A stretch of DNA of 64,000 nt from Parastagonospora avenae f. sp. tritici 18332-5 (GCA_022559985.1 JAFJTR010000001.1:1054001-1118000); one strand, 5' to 3'. Counted from the first letter of the stretch, positions 43,645 through 54,259 are shown. Notes: a model not told the origin generated them from the letters alone. A program made the numbers and translations.

Positions 43645-45687
43645 ATGGCATGTAAGTTCGAATCGAATAAGACGAATCAAAAAAAGATTCTGACACAATC
43701 AGTACCCATTCTTGCAGGAGTAGCTGGCGCATCCACCGTAGCTGCCTATCTCAACGCCAAATTCCACATCGCGCACGACTACAAAAACGCACGAGGCGGT
43801 CTAACGCCACCGCAAGATGTGGTAGAGTTCATAGGGGACCGAGTGGCTCGCAAGCGCCTTCTCAATTACCATGTCTTCGAAGACCATGCGCTGCACAAAT
43901 TCCCGGACCAGATGTTTCTCATGTTTGAAGGGAAAAGCTGGACGTATAAGGAGTTCTTTGAGTGTATTACACGTGTGGGCAATTGGCTGATGAATGACTT
44001 GGGCATAGAAGTCAATGAGGTGGTTGCGATTAATGGAGGCAATAGCCCTGAGTATTTGATGCTCTGGTTTGGTCTGGATGCTATTGGTGCGGTGCCGAGC
44101 TTTGTCAATTGGCAACTCACCGGGGCTGGGTTGGTTCATTGCGCCAAGGTAGGCGATAAAGGACCCAGGACTCATCGTAAGACTGTAAAAAGCTAACGTT
44201 ACATAGCTATGTGACTCGAGATATCTCATTACGGACGCGGATGTGAAGGACAACGTAGAGCCCTGCCGAAAAGAGCTCGAGGATTTGAGCATCAAGCTTG
44301 TATACTACGACCCCTCCTCTATCGCATCGCTGTCCAATACCACGTCTATACCGACTTCGCGCCACGAAACGATCGACATTGGATCTATCCGAAGCATGAT
44401 GTACACCTCGGGTACAACGGGACTACCAAAAGCTGTCGTTATGGGTACGGGTCGCGAGCTCCTCCTGGGGTATCAGATCTCCAAATATCTCAACCTGAAG
44501 CCCGGAGATCGAATGTACACATGCATGCCGTTATACCATGGCGCAGCACACGGTCTGTGCACGGTGCCGTGTATCTTTGCTGGAGCTACCATCGTGCTGA
44601 GCAGGAAGTTCTCACACAAGACATTCTGGCCCGAGGTAGCTGCATCAGAAGCAAATATCATCCAGTATGTCGGCGAGTTGTGTCGGTATCTTCTCAACGG
44701 GCCCAAGAATCCTTACGAGCAGAAACACAAGGTCCAAATGGCATGGGGCAACGGCATGCGACCAGATGTCTGGGAACCGTTCCGCGAGCGATTCAATATA
44801 CCCATGATCAATGAACTATACGCCGCCACCGATGGAATGGGCACGACCTTCAACGCCAACGCTGGTCCATTTACTGCCCATGCGGTTGGTCTTCGAGGAC
44901 TGCTGTGGAATTGGAAGTTCAAAGATGTGGAGGTCAGAGTCAAGATGGACGTCGACACAGAGGACATCATGCGGGACGAAAACGGTTTTGCTATCAGATG
45001 TGGCGTCAATGAACCAGGCCAAGTGCTGCACCGCATCACACCGGAGACTCTGGCGAGCACGCCGAGCTACTTCAAGAACGAAGAAGCGACTGAGAAGAGA
45101 CGCATATACAATGTGTTTGAGAAGGGCGACATGTAAGCGTCTGACATTAGATACAATGAGTGCAAGCTAATGCGAGACTCAGGTGGTTCAAATCTGGCGA
45201 CATGATGCGACAAGACAAAGACGGTCGCGTCTTCTTCGTAGACCGGCTCGGCGACACATTCCGCTGGAAATCCGAAAACGTCTCAACAAACGAAGTCGCC
45301 GATATGATGGGCAAGTACCCCCAGATCGCAGAGACAAACGTATACGGCGTGTCTGTCCCTGGCTATGACGGCCGTGCAGGCGCCGCATCAATAGTCATGG
45401 CAGACGGCGTCACCGAATCAACCTTCAACTTCCAAGGCCTGGCTGCACATGCGAGAGCCACACTGCCGGGATATGCTTTGCCACTGTTTTTGAGAGTGAC
45501 GCCTGCGCTGGAATACACGGGCACACTGAAGATTCAGAAGGGCAGGTTGAAGCGCGAGGGCATAGATATGGATTTGATCACCGGCGAAGATAAGATGTAC
45601 TGGCTGCCTCCGACGAGTGATCGGTATCTACCTTTTACCCGGAAGGATTGGGAGGGGATTAAGAGTAAGAGAATGAGACTAACTTGA
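43645..45687 (+). CDS. FATP-type very-long-chain acyl-CoA synthetase / fatty acid transporter
   Basis: Exons 43645-44148, 44207-45132 and 45183-45687 (introns of 58 and 50 nt) code for 644 residues. The adenylate-forming signature 'YTSGTTGLPK' is at about 234-243, and the later 'WFKSGDMMRQDKDG' and 'VDRLGDTFRWKSENVST' match the FATP/Fat1 subfamily, which activates long and very long fatty acids to CoA esters at ER, peroxisome or lipid-droplet membranes. A hydrophobic N-terminal segment (about 18-36) could anchor it. All motifs are present and the frame is intact across splice joints. Diverged repeats flank it on both sides. Confidence 0.92.
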
Positions 45688-45777
45688 AGAGTGGACGGAG
45701 AGCTGTAGAAAAATAGCGCACAATAAATCTCTACCTCTGTGTTTTGCAGTGATGTATGCCGCGATGATAGTAAAGAA

Positions 45778-45867
45778 GAGTGAGGGTACCGGCAATAGTG
45801 AGGTTATCGGCAAGAGTGAGGTTATCGGTAAGAGTAAGGTTGTCGGTAAGACTGAGGTTATCGGTGA
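45778..45867. repeat. Minisatellite, 18-bp unit, five copies
   Basis: Unit GAGTGAGGTTATCGGTAA with one to three changes per copy, lying just after the acyl-CoA synthetase stop codon. It may fall in the 3' untranslated region. Confidence 0.85.
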
Positions 45868-46273
45868 AATTTACACGGCCTCGGAATCCGAGACTTGTAA
45901 AACCGAGAGAATACTTCCTGATTAGGCAATCTGACAACAACTGTCGATTACAGCGTCGGTGACCGAGGTACGATTTATACTTTCGCCGAAAGTCAGATGT
46001 ACCTGATTAGATAAGGGTTCTTCGTGAAAGGGCTGCGGCCTGTCGCAATACCTCCAAGGTTTGATGCCATGGTTTCACTAGGTAATAGCACTTCCAGTAA
46101 CCACCACGACTGTGTTCGTCAGGAGGAAAAGACACATTGCACACCTGAAAGTGTTACAAGGAAGTCTTCAGCGTAGTAGCTTTCACGAGAATCCACGGAG
46201 TCCGTTATCATTGATTGCATCTCAGCGCATGTGATTGCTGACTGCAATCTCAGCATGCCACAAAGCGGCGGCC

Positions 46274-46450
46274 AAATTCCTGCCCGCCTTTACCTAACGG
46301 GAAGGGATGGATGAAAAGGTAGCCTATATACCTTCAAAAGTTTCTGTAAAGGCTCAGAGTTATCTTGCAACTGCGTATAGCTTCAGGCACCCCTATCAGC
46401 TTATAGCGTGTAGCTGCAGAGCTGTGACGAGTTTTGCCGCTGACTGGGTT
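46274..46450 (+). repeat. Diverged ~200-bp repeat, right copy
   Basis: Partner of 43038-43240, same orientation, about 3.2 kb away. See that entry for the shared blocks. Confidence 0.55.
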
Positions 46451-46593
46451 GTTCCGACAGTTTGGTTCGGGAATACTTTTAGCCGCGCTAGTGGCGATCA
46501 ATTACTCAGCCCTACGGGTCGCAACACCAAACCTCCACACTCACTTCTACACAACCTCACCTCCCCACCGAAACCTCCCACGAATCCGCAAAG

Positions 46594-47469
46594 ATGCCCA
46601 AAGCCGAAGTAGGAAGCTCGAAATGGGTTGGGAACCAGATGAAAAGTAAAGGCTTACAGCGCTTGCGCTGGTGGTGCGAGCCGTGCCAGAAGCAGTGTCG
46701 CGACGCCAACGGCTTCAAGTGTCACGTCCAGTCGGAGGCACACGTACGGCAGATGTCTGTCGTCGGCGCGGACCCACGAAAGTTCATTGCGAACTTCAGC
46801 ACCGACTTCCAGCGCGACTTCGTCGCTTTACTACGAACAGCTCACGGGGAGAAATGGATCAGTGCCAACAAGTTCTACAACGAGTACATCCGCGACAAGG
46901 AGCATGTACACATGAATGCGACCAAGTGGAGCAGCTTAACGGAGTTCACGAAGCACCTAGGAAGGGAGGGCATCTGTCATGTCAAGGAGGACGAGAAGGA
47001 CGGCTTGATGATTGCGTGGAGGGACACGAGCGCTGCAGCTGTCAAGCGGAAAGAGGAGATCGCTGAGCTCGAGGCGGCAGAAGCGAGGAGTGGCGCTGGC
47101 GAGGACAAGATGCTGAAGAAGATGGCGAAGCGCGCACAAGAAGAAGCAGAGGTGAAGAAGGCTATCGAGGCGAAGCGCGCCGCAGCCGCAGCCGCAATGG
47201 CGCAAAAAGAGAACACCACACCACCCACCGAGGGCGACTCAGCAGCCGAGGACCAGAAAGTCGATTCGCCGGTCGATGATGTAGAGGGAATAAAGAAGGA
47301 GAGCGAAGAGCCAAAGGCAGAAGCTGCGCCTGTCAAGCTGAGCTTTGGAATGAAAGCCAAGGTTCCGCCACCGAATAAGGCAGGTCTCGGGCAAATGAAG
47401 AGTCAGAGCATCTTCAAGCGGAAGAAGGACGACCTGGAGCAGAAGCCGGGCAAGAAGGTCAAGCTGTAA
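46594..47469 (+). CDS. KIN17: KIN17-type DNA/RNA-binding protein
   Basis: Intron-free, 291 residues. The N-terminus has the KIN17 zinc finger 'CEPCQKQCRDANGFKCH' ending at 'SEAH' (about 28-50), followed by the winged-helix domain ('FQRDFVALLRTAHGEKW', 'NKFYNEYIRDKEHVHMNAT', 'WSSLTEFTKHLGREG'). The second half is a charged coiled-coil and Ala-rich linker. The C-terminal SH3-like and KOW modules of the animal protein are absent, as in other fungi. KIN17 is nuclear and has been linked to DNA damage response and to spliceosomes. Confidence 0.93.
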   Translation: MPKAEVGSSKWVGNQMKSKGLQRLRWWCEPCQKQCRDANGFKCHVQSEAHVRQMSVVGADPRKFIANFSTDFQRDFVALLRTAHGEKWISANKFYNEYIRDKEHVHMNATKWSSLTEFTKHLGREGICHVKEDEKDGLMIAWRDTSAAAVKRKEEIAELEAAEARSGAGEDKMLKKMAKRAQEEAEVKKAIEAKRAAAAAAMAQKENTTPPTEGDSAAEDQKVDSPVDDVEGIKKESEEPKAEAAPVKLSFGMKAKVPPPNKAGLGQMKSQSIFKRKKDDLEQKPGKKVKL

Positions 47470-47915
47470 GGAACGTAGACGAGGATATCAAACAATTGAG
47501 GGCTTAGCGAGGCGTTCAGGGCATTATTGGGAACTTACGGCAGGGTTTTTACCCACCAGTTATCGTTGGCATAGGTCCTTTCGGATCAGAGTTAGAGGTG
47601 AACATAGAAATGCATAATGTCTATGCATTTCTATCTTCAATCAGTGAGCTGCTACAACACAATTCTTACGTTGAAGAGCAAGACTAGGCACAGCAGCTTG
47701 AATCTTAAATGAACTAGAAAGCCTTGGACATGTATTTGCGCTAACGAGTCCAAATAAATCAATTCCTCGAGAACGTTAAGGCTCTTTACAGATGTGTGTA
47801 ACGACTTCTGGAATGAGCAAGGTTCTGGCCATGGCCGACGCTAGTGTATCTTGGCACCGTAACTGCTAACATTTCTAGACAAGGACGACTTCACTAATCA
47901 ACAACCCACAGCAAC
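47470..47915. other. Intergenic between KIN17 and SYF2
   Basis: AT-rich; contains the hairpin annotated separately. Confidence 0.5.
47604..47634. repeat. Perfect 13-bp inverted repeat, 5-base loop
   Basis: ATAGAAATGCATA (47604-47616), loop ATGTC, then TATGCATTTCTAT (47622-47634). About 135 bases after the KIN17 stop, so it may form a hairpin in the 3' part of that transcript or be a tiny foldback relic. Confidence 0.85.
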
Positions 47916-48773
47916 ATGGCCGACACAACGGAACTGCAAGACGACTCGAAGAAGATGCCAGAGCCAGAGATAGCGCCTGGTGTTGGCGAATCTGCGCCCG
48001 AAACCGAAGATGCCAAGCCTGCCCCAGCAGACCCGAAAGCCGCTCTCGCCGCGCGCATGGCACGATTCAAAGCCCTCCAGTCCCAAAAAGAATCCGGTCG
48101 CAAAGCCACCGAGAAAGAAGTCCGCGACGCCGAAGACCGCTCCGCACGGCTCGCCCAGATCTCAAAACTGCAGGACGCGCACGACAAAGCCTCATACAAG
48201 CTTCTCAAATCTGAAGACCCCGACTTCGAGCGCAAGCGAAACTGGGACTACACAGTCGAAGAGAGCGAGAGTTGGGACAAGCGCATGGCCAAAAAGGCAC
48301 GGAGCAGAGACAACGTGGCATTCGCAGACTACACGAAGGAAGCGAACAAGGTCTACAAGCGCCAGATCAAGCAGATGGACAAAGTGGATCTCGAAAGCTA
48401 CGCTGCCCAAAAAGCAGAGAAGTTACAACGACAAGTACAATCTGGTCTGCTCCAGCTCATTGAATCGCCTGAAGGCGACTTGTACACTGTGAATCCTCTC
48501 AACAACCAGATCAATACACCTGCTGAGGAGGGCTACTCACACGACCACAAGCCGAGTCAAGAGGCCATCGATAAACTGGTTGGTGATCTGGACAAGGGTG
48601 AGAGAGCGAGGTTGAAGGCGAGGGCTGCGAGGGGTATTAGAGATGAGAATGACGCGGGCGACGTGACGTACATCAACCAGAAGAACAAGCAGTTCAACGA
48701 CAAGTTGACGCGGTTCTACAACAAATATACGACGGAGATCCGGGAGAGTTTCGAGAGAGGTACGGCGATATAA
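47916..48773 (+). CDS. SYF2: Pre-mRNA-splicing factor SYF2
   Basis: Intron-free, 285 residues, typical length. After a Pro/Glu/Ala-rich 45-residue lead the helical SYF2 domain runs to the end: 'ARMARFKALQSQKESGRKAT', 'DPDFERKRNWDYTVEESESW', 'AFADYTKEANKVYKRQIKQ', 'LESYAAQKA' and 'QFNDKLTRFYNKYT'. SYF2 belongs to the NineTeen/Prp19-associated complex and joins the activated spliceosome. No targeting signal other than charged stretches is visible. Confidence 0.95.
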   Translation: MADTTELQDDSKKMPEPEIAPGVGESAPETEDAKPAPADPKAALAARMARFKALQSQKESGRKATEKEVRDAEDRSARLAQISKLQDAHDKASYKLLKSEDPDFERKRNWDYTVEESESWDKRMAKKARSRDNVAFADYTKEANKVYKRQIKQMDKVDLESYAAQKAEKLQRQVQSGLLQLIESPEGDLYTVNPLNNQINTPAEEGYSHDHKPSQEAIDKLVGDLDKGERARLKARAARGIRDENDAGDVTYINQKNKQFNDKLTRFYNKYTTEIRESFERGTAI

Positions 48774-48998
48774 GTTCACCAAGTGTAGGGAAAATGGTTG
48801 GGAGTAGTTATACCCTGGTTTAGCATGGCATTTGGGAGGGCTGGCGCTGTGGAGTTGACCTGTCAGGCGCATCACGTTATGGAACATGAAAAGTGTGGCA
48901 GATATAAGCATACAATAGGAATGTTGCGATTGCATATGCAATACGAAAATTGAATTGAACTTGGTATCTCTGGTATCAAACCTCGCTTCATGCTTCTC

Positions 48999-49970
48999 TC
49001 ATATCATACTACTCAGCACCCTATTGACATCCTGCCCAGGCTCAGGCTTCTTCGCGCCCTTGGACGTAACACCATGCTGTACGAACTCTCTCCTCGGCCT
49101 CTTGACCTTCTTCTCCACAACCTGCTCAGCCGCCTTCTCCCTTTCCCCATCATCACCTCTATCCTCCTTCTCCTTCTTCTTCGCCTCAATCCCCTGGATC
49201 ATCTTGCCCATCTCCAGGTTCTCCAAGAACGCCTTATTCTCTGACTTGCCTCTCGAAATCTCCACGCGCATGCGCGCCGCGCGCTCCGCATTCTCATTCT
49301 GAATGGTCTCCACAAGGTGGTTCCACTTGATGCCGCTCAAGTACTTGATGTTCCAGACCTCATCGTGCCATCTGCCGCGCTTCTTGCCGCCCATGGTTTG
49401 CGCGTTGAGATTGTCCGCGACGAACTTCGCGTCCCGCTTGTGCAGGAACTCGACCCAGCCGTCGAGGAACAGTTTGCGCCGCGTGCCGCCGCCGCGCAGA
49501 CGTTGTGTGCGTGACGCTGCGGGTTCGGGTGTGAGGAAGATCTTGCCGACGGCGCCGTATGGTGTGAGGAGGGAGCGGAGAACGGTGGGTTTCATGAATG
49601 GCGGGACGCGCGAGAGGTATATGACGCCGGATTTGTCTTTCTTGGGCGCTACTGGTTTGCCGAGTTTTGTGGTCTGGAGCTTGAGATTTGAGGGCAGGCC
49701 GGCGGCGAGCTTTTCGAGGTGTGTGAGTTCGGCGGTCTTGGGTATGTCGTCGGTCGCGTCTTCGTCGTCAAAGTCTTCGGCCTCGTCGTCCTGACTAATG
49801 TCCCCCTCTTGGTCTTCTACGTCTTCTTCGGCTTCAGAGTCGTGGTCGCGCTTTTGTCGCTTTGCAGAGGGGAGCATGCGCGCCCTGCTCTCCTCTTCTG
49901 AGTCGTAGCCTCTTTCATCGTCGTCGCTCTCTGCGGTATCGAGCCACTCGTTTCGTTTGCGCGTCGCCAT
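48999..49970 (-). CDS. ESF2: Pre-rRNA processing factor ESF2 (ABT1 family)
   Basis: Intron-free, 323 residues. An acidic first third ('EAEEDVEDQEGD' and similar) precedes an RRM-like domain: 'SGVIYLSRVPPFMKPTVLRS', 'GAVGKIFLTPEP', and 'FLDGWVEFLHKRDAKFVADN'. Next is the family signature 'RGRWHDEVWNIKYLSGIKWN'. ESF2 acts in the nucleolus, in 18S rRNA maturation within the small-subunit processome, and stimulates the helicase Dbp8 in yeast. The C-terminus is lysine-rich. Confidence 0.95.
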   Translation of the reverse strand: MATRKRNEWLDTAESDDDERGYDSEEESRARMLPSAKRQKRDHDSEAEEDVEDQEGDISQDDEAEDFDDEDATDDIPKTAELTHLEKLAAGLPSNLKLQTTKLGKPVAPKKDKSGVIYLSRVPPFMKPTVLRSLLTPYGAVGKIFLTPEPAASRTQRLRGGGTRRKLFLDGWVEFLHKRDAKFVADNLNAQTMGGKKRGRWHDEVWNIKYLSGIKWNHLVETIQNENAERAARMRVEISRGKSENKAFLENLEMGKMIQGIEAKKKEKEDRGDDGEREKAAEQVVEKKVKRPRREFVQHGVTSKGAKKPEPGQDVNRVLSSMI

Positions 49971-50326
49971 GTGGTGACCAATTATAGTGATTCTCGGCTA
50001 TGTCTATTTGAAAAGGCCTTGAGACGCACAGAAATCTGTACTATTCCTGTAGATATTGGTGGGCTGATTCAGTGAATTGATTTGGCCTGTGAAAGTGGTT
50101 GCTCGAAACTTTTGCGGGGATTTCGGAGGTCCACTTTTCGCACGTGACTTAGCAGAAGGCTGGCGAAAGTGGCGCCTCATACTTCAACCTCCGACATACC
50201 ACAACTCTTTCATGTTTCAACCCGATACTCCCCCACTCGATCTACGACTTACACACGCACTGCCTTTAGCTCACTATCATTCGACGCCATATTTCGATAC
50301 ACGCGCAAGAGCGCTAATACACAACC
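49971..50326. promoter_or_regulatory. Divergent promoter between ESF2 and CWC25
   Basis: A 356-base interval between two start codons; the CWC25 side is C-rich. No defined element is named with confidence. Confidence 0.45.
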
Positions 50327-51529
50327 ATGGGTGGTGATCTCAACTTGAAGAAGTCGTGGCATCCACATCTGCGCAAGAATCAGGAGCGAGTATGGAAAGA
50401 GGAGAAGTCGGCGCTCGAGGAGCGCAAGCAGATCGAGAAGCTGCGCAAAGAGCGGGAAGAGGAGCGGCAGATTGAAGAACTACAGAAGCTGCAGGAGGCA
50501 TCAGGCGGCAAGGTTGTCACGAAGCGCGTAGACTGGATGTACGGAGGCCCAAGCGGAGAAGGCGGTGCCGTGACCGAAGAGCGCGAAGGCTATCTTCTCG
50601 GCAAGCGCAGGATCGATAATCTACTGAAGAGCGACACGACAAGTTTGCAGAAAGGCGCTGCTGTCGGCATCGATGCTGTCGGGACCGACAACCTGAACGC
50701 GCCCCGCGACACTCACAAGAAGGTCCTTCAGGATCCTCTTCTGATGATCCAGAAGCAAAAGATGGAGATGCAATTAAAGGCTATGAAGGATGCCCAAAAG
50801 CAAGCCAAGTACGAGGAGAAGCGCACGAAAGAGAAGGAGCGGGATCGGAAACACAAGGATAAGGAGAGACACAGGGACAGGAGCAGGGACAGAGAGCACA
50901 AGCACCGCAGTCGACGAGATCGATCGCGCTCGAGATCCAACGATTACGACGATCGCGACAGGAGAGAACGCAAGGACAGGAAGCACGATCGCGACGAGAA
51001 AGATGATAGAGGTAGCCATCGCAGGCGGTCAAGGTCAAGGTCAAGGTCACGCTCCCCATATCGCAAGAGTCACCGCGACAGCGAGCGACGACGTTCTCGG
51101 TCTCCACGAAGAAGAGACGACTGCGAAGAGCGCGACAGCTATAGGAGACGCGATCGCACACCACCGCGGCGCTCACATGACAAGCCTCGTCGTACTTCGG
51201 AAGAAGAACGACCATACCGGCCACGCGCTTCTCCGCCTACCGTCAAACAGGGATCGAGAGTGGACGTTGCCGTCAAACAGGAACCAAAAGAAAGCGTTGC
51301 CGAACGTCTTGCAAAGATGCAGGCGGCTGCATCAACGCTCGAAGAGCAGCGCGCTGAGCGTGTGCGCCTACAGGGGATCAAAGATGCAGAAGAAGAGGCG
51401 AGGCTCAAGGAGAACAAGGATGGTGGACGTCGCTTCATCAACAACATTCGTGGCCAAGCTTCCGAGATGGACTTGGGCGATGCGATCGCTCGTGGCCGCC
51501 AAAATTATCACAAGGAGCTCGATGTCTGA
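50327..51529 (+). CDS. CWC25: Pre-mRNA-splicing factor CWC25
   Basis: Intron-free, 400 residues. The N-terminus is the conserved Cwf-type segment 'MGGDLNLKKSWHPHLRKNQE', then a charged helix and 'RVDWMYGGPSGEGG'. This is the part that sits near the branch site in the spliceosome and is needed for the first step of splicing. The middle is an RS/RD-rich tail (about 165-310, repeated Arg-Asp, Arg-Ser, Lys-His), and the end has 'SVAERLAKMQAAASTLEEQR' and 'RFINNIRGQASEMDLGDAI', also conserved. Nuclear by family. Confidence 0.95.
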   Translation: MGGDLNLKKSWHPHLRKNQERVWKEEKSALEERKQIEKLRKEREEERQIEELQKLQEASGGKVVTKRVDWMYGGPSGEGGAVTEEREGYLLGKRRIDNLLKSDTTSLQKGAAVGIDAVGTDNLNAPRDTHKKVLQDPLLMIQKQKMEMQLKAMKDAQKQAKYEEKRTKEKERDRKHKDKERHRDRSRDREHKHRSRRDRSRSRSNDYDDRDRRERKDRKHDRDEKDDRGSHRRRSRSRSRSRSPYRKSHRDSERRRSRSPRRRDDCEERDSYRRRDRTPPRRSHDKPRRTSEEERPYRPRASPPTVKQGSRVDVAVKQEPKESVAERLAKMQAAASTLEEQRAERVRLQGIKDAEEEARLKENKDGGRRFINNIRGQASEMDLGDAIARGRQNYHKELDV

Positions 51530-51834
51530 TGCAATATCGACCCATATGCATGCTGGAACACGATGGCCCCTACATTAGCGTTTGTGTCTCTAGAAAAAGG
51601 ATACCCAATACCCATTTAATTTTCACAATATTGATATCACCAGTGTTATGCAGATCCTTGTTCGACTTCATTCTGGATAAGGTATGATATACTGCTTTCT
51701 GAATAAAGTATAGCGAGCTGTACTGATTTGAACACTCATATTGCATGCTAATTTGCTGATATCCACGTCGAACCCTCTTCTACTTAGGCTCTACGGACAT
51801 GCAATCCCCTACTAATTCCCAACTTTGTGGCCAT
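51530..51834. other. Intergenic, 305 bases, AT-rich
   Basis: Convergent 3' ends of CWC25 and the protease gene; nothing else seen. Confidence 0.5.
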
Positions 51835-54259
51835 CTAGCGCCTAGCTGCTTCAGCCGCATTGGAGAGCCCCACGAGCAACGGCAGCGCAGCCGCGACAAT
51901 CGGTTCTAACCCTGGTACTGCTGGGACAACAACCCCCACCATACCAATACCGATCTTGACAAAGTCGTCAAAGAAACCTTCCGCCTTGAGTTCGGAAACG
52001 GGTCGCGACATCAGCGTGGCGAGATACTTGTCCGCAAGCACATTCTGTAGGATGAGAGCCTGGGCGACACGTCGGAGATCCTCAAAAATCGCTTCTGCCT
52101 TATCCTGGACGTTTTCGAACGCGCTCTCTGCCTTGGCTGCCTGCTGCAATACCGGTAGGATGACGCCGAGAGCTGCACCCAAAGCTGGGTTGATAACTGA
52201 AATCGGCAAAACCGCGATAGAAAGCACTGGGTTCGCAAAGCTAATGGCCTTCTTGCCAATGTCGAGGACATCGTCGAAGAACCCTTCTGGCCTGCGTACT
52301 CCGGTCAGGTCTCCGATGATTCGATTGGCTCCGTTGTTCAAGTTTCCTGCGACTCCGTTGATCCCGTTTCCTACTTCGTCGGCAACGCCGCTGGCGATAT
52401 CGACGATGCCGTTGCCGATTCTATTGCCAACATTGTCGACGGCGTTGCCTACATCTTTCCCCACGTTGACAGCTGTGTCGACGACGGAGCTTCCGATGTC
52501 AACAACGGTGCCCGCTGCATCTTTGATGCTGTTGAAGGCATCGTCAAACCATCCCTCTGGCTGAGCGCCACCGGACTGGGTGAATCTTTGTTCTTTCGCG
52601 GCCCTCGCGAGCTCCTCCAGGAAAGCTTTTTCGTTCGCTGAGGCTGAGCCCTGCTTGCTATCGACATCCATGGCGCTCTCAGCCCTTGCTTGCATTTGCA
52701 TTGACTGTGCGCGAATGAGAATACCGCGAGCAATCTCATTGGCAACATCATTGACAAGCTTGTCCGCAGCGTCGCCGACCACGTTGATGCCTTTCATGAT
52801 TTCCTGGAAGGGAAGCCTGATGACGGGACCTCCGATGGGCATAATCTTAAGAGCACCTGTGACAGCACCTGCCAAATCATCGAAGAAACCCTCCTCCTTG
52901 GACTTCGATTCGGCCATCAGAAGTGTCTTATTGGCCAGCACGAAGCGCTGCAGAGCAGCGTTCACGTCGAGATTGTTCGCCTCGGCGAGTCCTTGGGCGA
53001 TGATGGGGGCGATGGCGGTGCCAACAACGCCAGCAATAGGTCCGCCCAATGCTCCTGCAAGGTCCGTCGCGAGTTTGAATACCTCCTCGGCACCTTCAAA
53101 GATCCAGAACTCGGGCTTGGTGGTTCCATTACCAGAGGGTTGCACAACGACGTTGACGCCCAGCTTGGCGATTTCTTTCGTTTGCGGGCCCGTCGCGGCG
53201 TTGTCTTGATGGACATAAGCACCGCCAACTGTAACCATGTTGATCTGGCCTGGACTGGCTAGAGGCACTTCCAAGGCACCAATGTAGTCCTGAATGGGGT
53301 TGCCGTAGCGGCCAATAACAGAGGCTGTGTTGAAGTCGCCTCCGCCATACACGTGTGTGCCCAAGGCGACTAGATCGTTTCCCCGAAGCACGGGGCCTCC
53401 GGAGTTCCCTCCCTCGGAGTCAATGTAATGAGCAAGCATGCGGTCCGAATTCGCAGTGATGTCGAACTTGGTCTGTTCAAACAGCTCATACATCTTGCCG
53501 CCTCGCTCGCCCGTCTCCTGGTCCTTGAGATCAGCAGGGTAGCCCACGACACCAAGTTGCAGGTCAGCCGCTGCGGGCGTCTCGATGTACTGGAAGGGCG
53601 TCACGTCGGTGAAGGGACGATCGAACTGGACCAAGGCGAAGTCACGCGGCCTGCTGCTCGCGCTGTCGAGCCATTGAGAAGTTGTGACCACGCGTGTGGC
53701 CCGACGAAATTCGACGGAAGCGTCTGAGATACTCTTTGCGCCGTTGTAGCCGGCGTATGCTTTGATCTCACGGGCACGGCCTGGTAGTCGGCCGTTCGTA
53801 CGACGCCAGCTGTATACGTTGTGTCCTGCAGTGACCATGAGGTCGGGGCGGATGAGCCAGCCAGTACCATGGGCGTAGCTGTTGTTGGGCAAGTTCTCAT
53901 AGTTGATGAAGAGCTTCAGGATTGCTGTTGAGATGTCAGTAAGTTGAGTCGAGACTAATAAAGCAGCATCGGTACATACAGCGGTACTTTCCTCCCGCAG
54001 CAAACTCTTTGGGGTCTACACATGTGCGGCCGTCTCCCTCCATTACGGACTCTTGTCCCGGGTTCTTGTGAGGGATGAATGTTGTGGAGCTTGGAACTTC
54101 ATTCTTGGTCTCGTTGAGATCCCATACACCCGCGACCGTGGGAAGTGCATTGATAGTTGCAGTGAAGGCAAGCGCCTGTGCTTCGACTGTTTCGGCTTGG
54201 ATGACTGCAGCTTCAGGAGTACCTTCCGCTTGGGCTACGGGAGGATTCAAGACAGACAT
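51835..54259 (-). CDS. Intracellular trypsin-like serine protease with four xEG(F/W)FDD tail modules
   Basis: Exons 54259-53980 and 53924-51835 (55-nt intron, GTATGT donor, CTGAC branch) code for 789 residues. No signal peptide is present. The protease domain spans about 95-330 with a full triad: His128 in 'VTAGHNVY', Asp188 in 'RDFALVQ', Ser268 in 'GGNSGGP'. The layout resembles V8/glutamyl endopeptidase-type trypsins. The remaining 450 residues are alternating hydrophobic and amphipathic helices and carry the motif Glu-Gly-(Phe/Trp)-Phe-Asp-Asp four times, beginning at Glu438, Glu550, Glu640 and Glu742. Each is followed by a hydrophobic segment; several end in an Ala-rich helix ('QQAAKAE', 'SNAAEAA'). 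I know no described family with this tail. Processing and a membrane-active role are hypotheses. Confidence 0.85.

Larger units (their letters stand above)
45688..46593. other. Intergenic with a minisatellite and the right copy of the dispersed repeat
   Basis: No gene supported. The minus-strand open frame at 45731-45940 is an artefact of the minisatellite. Confidence 0.5.

Noticed and set aside
45778..45867. Possible CRISPR-like array
   Set aside because: Units are directly adjacent without spacers, and the genome is eukaryotic.
45731..45940. Minus-strand frame with repeated 'TDNLTL' units
   Set aside because: It is the translation of the 18-bp minisatellite, not a protein with independent support.
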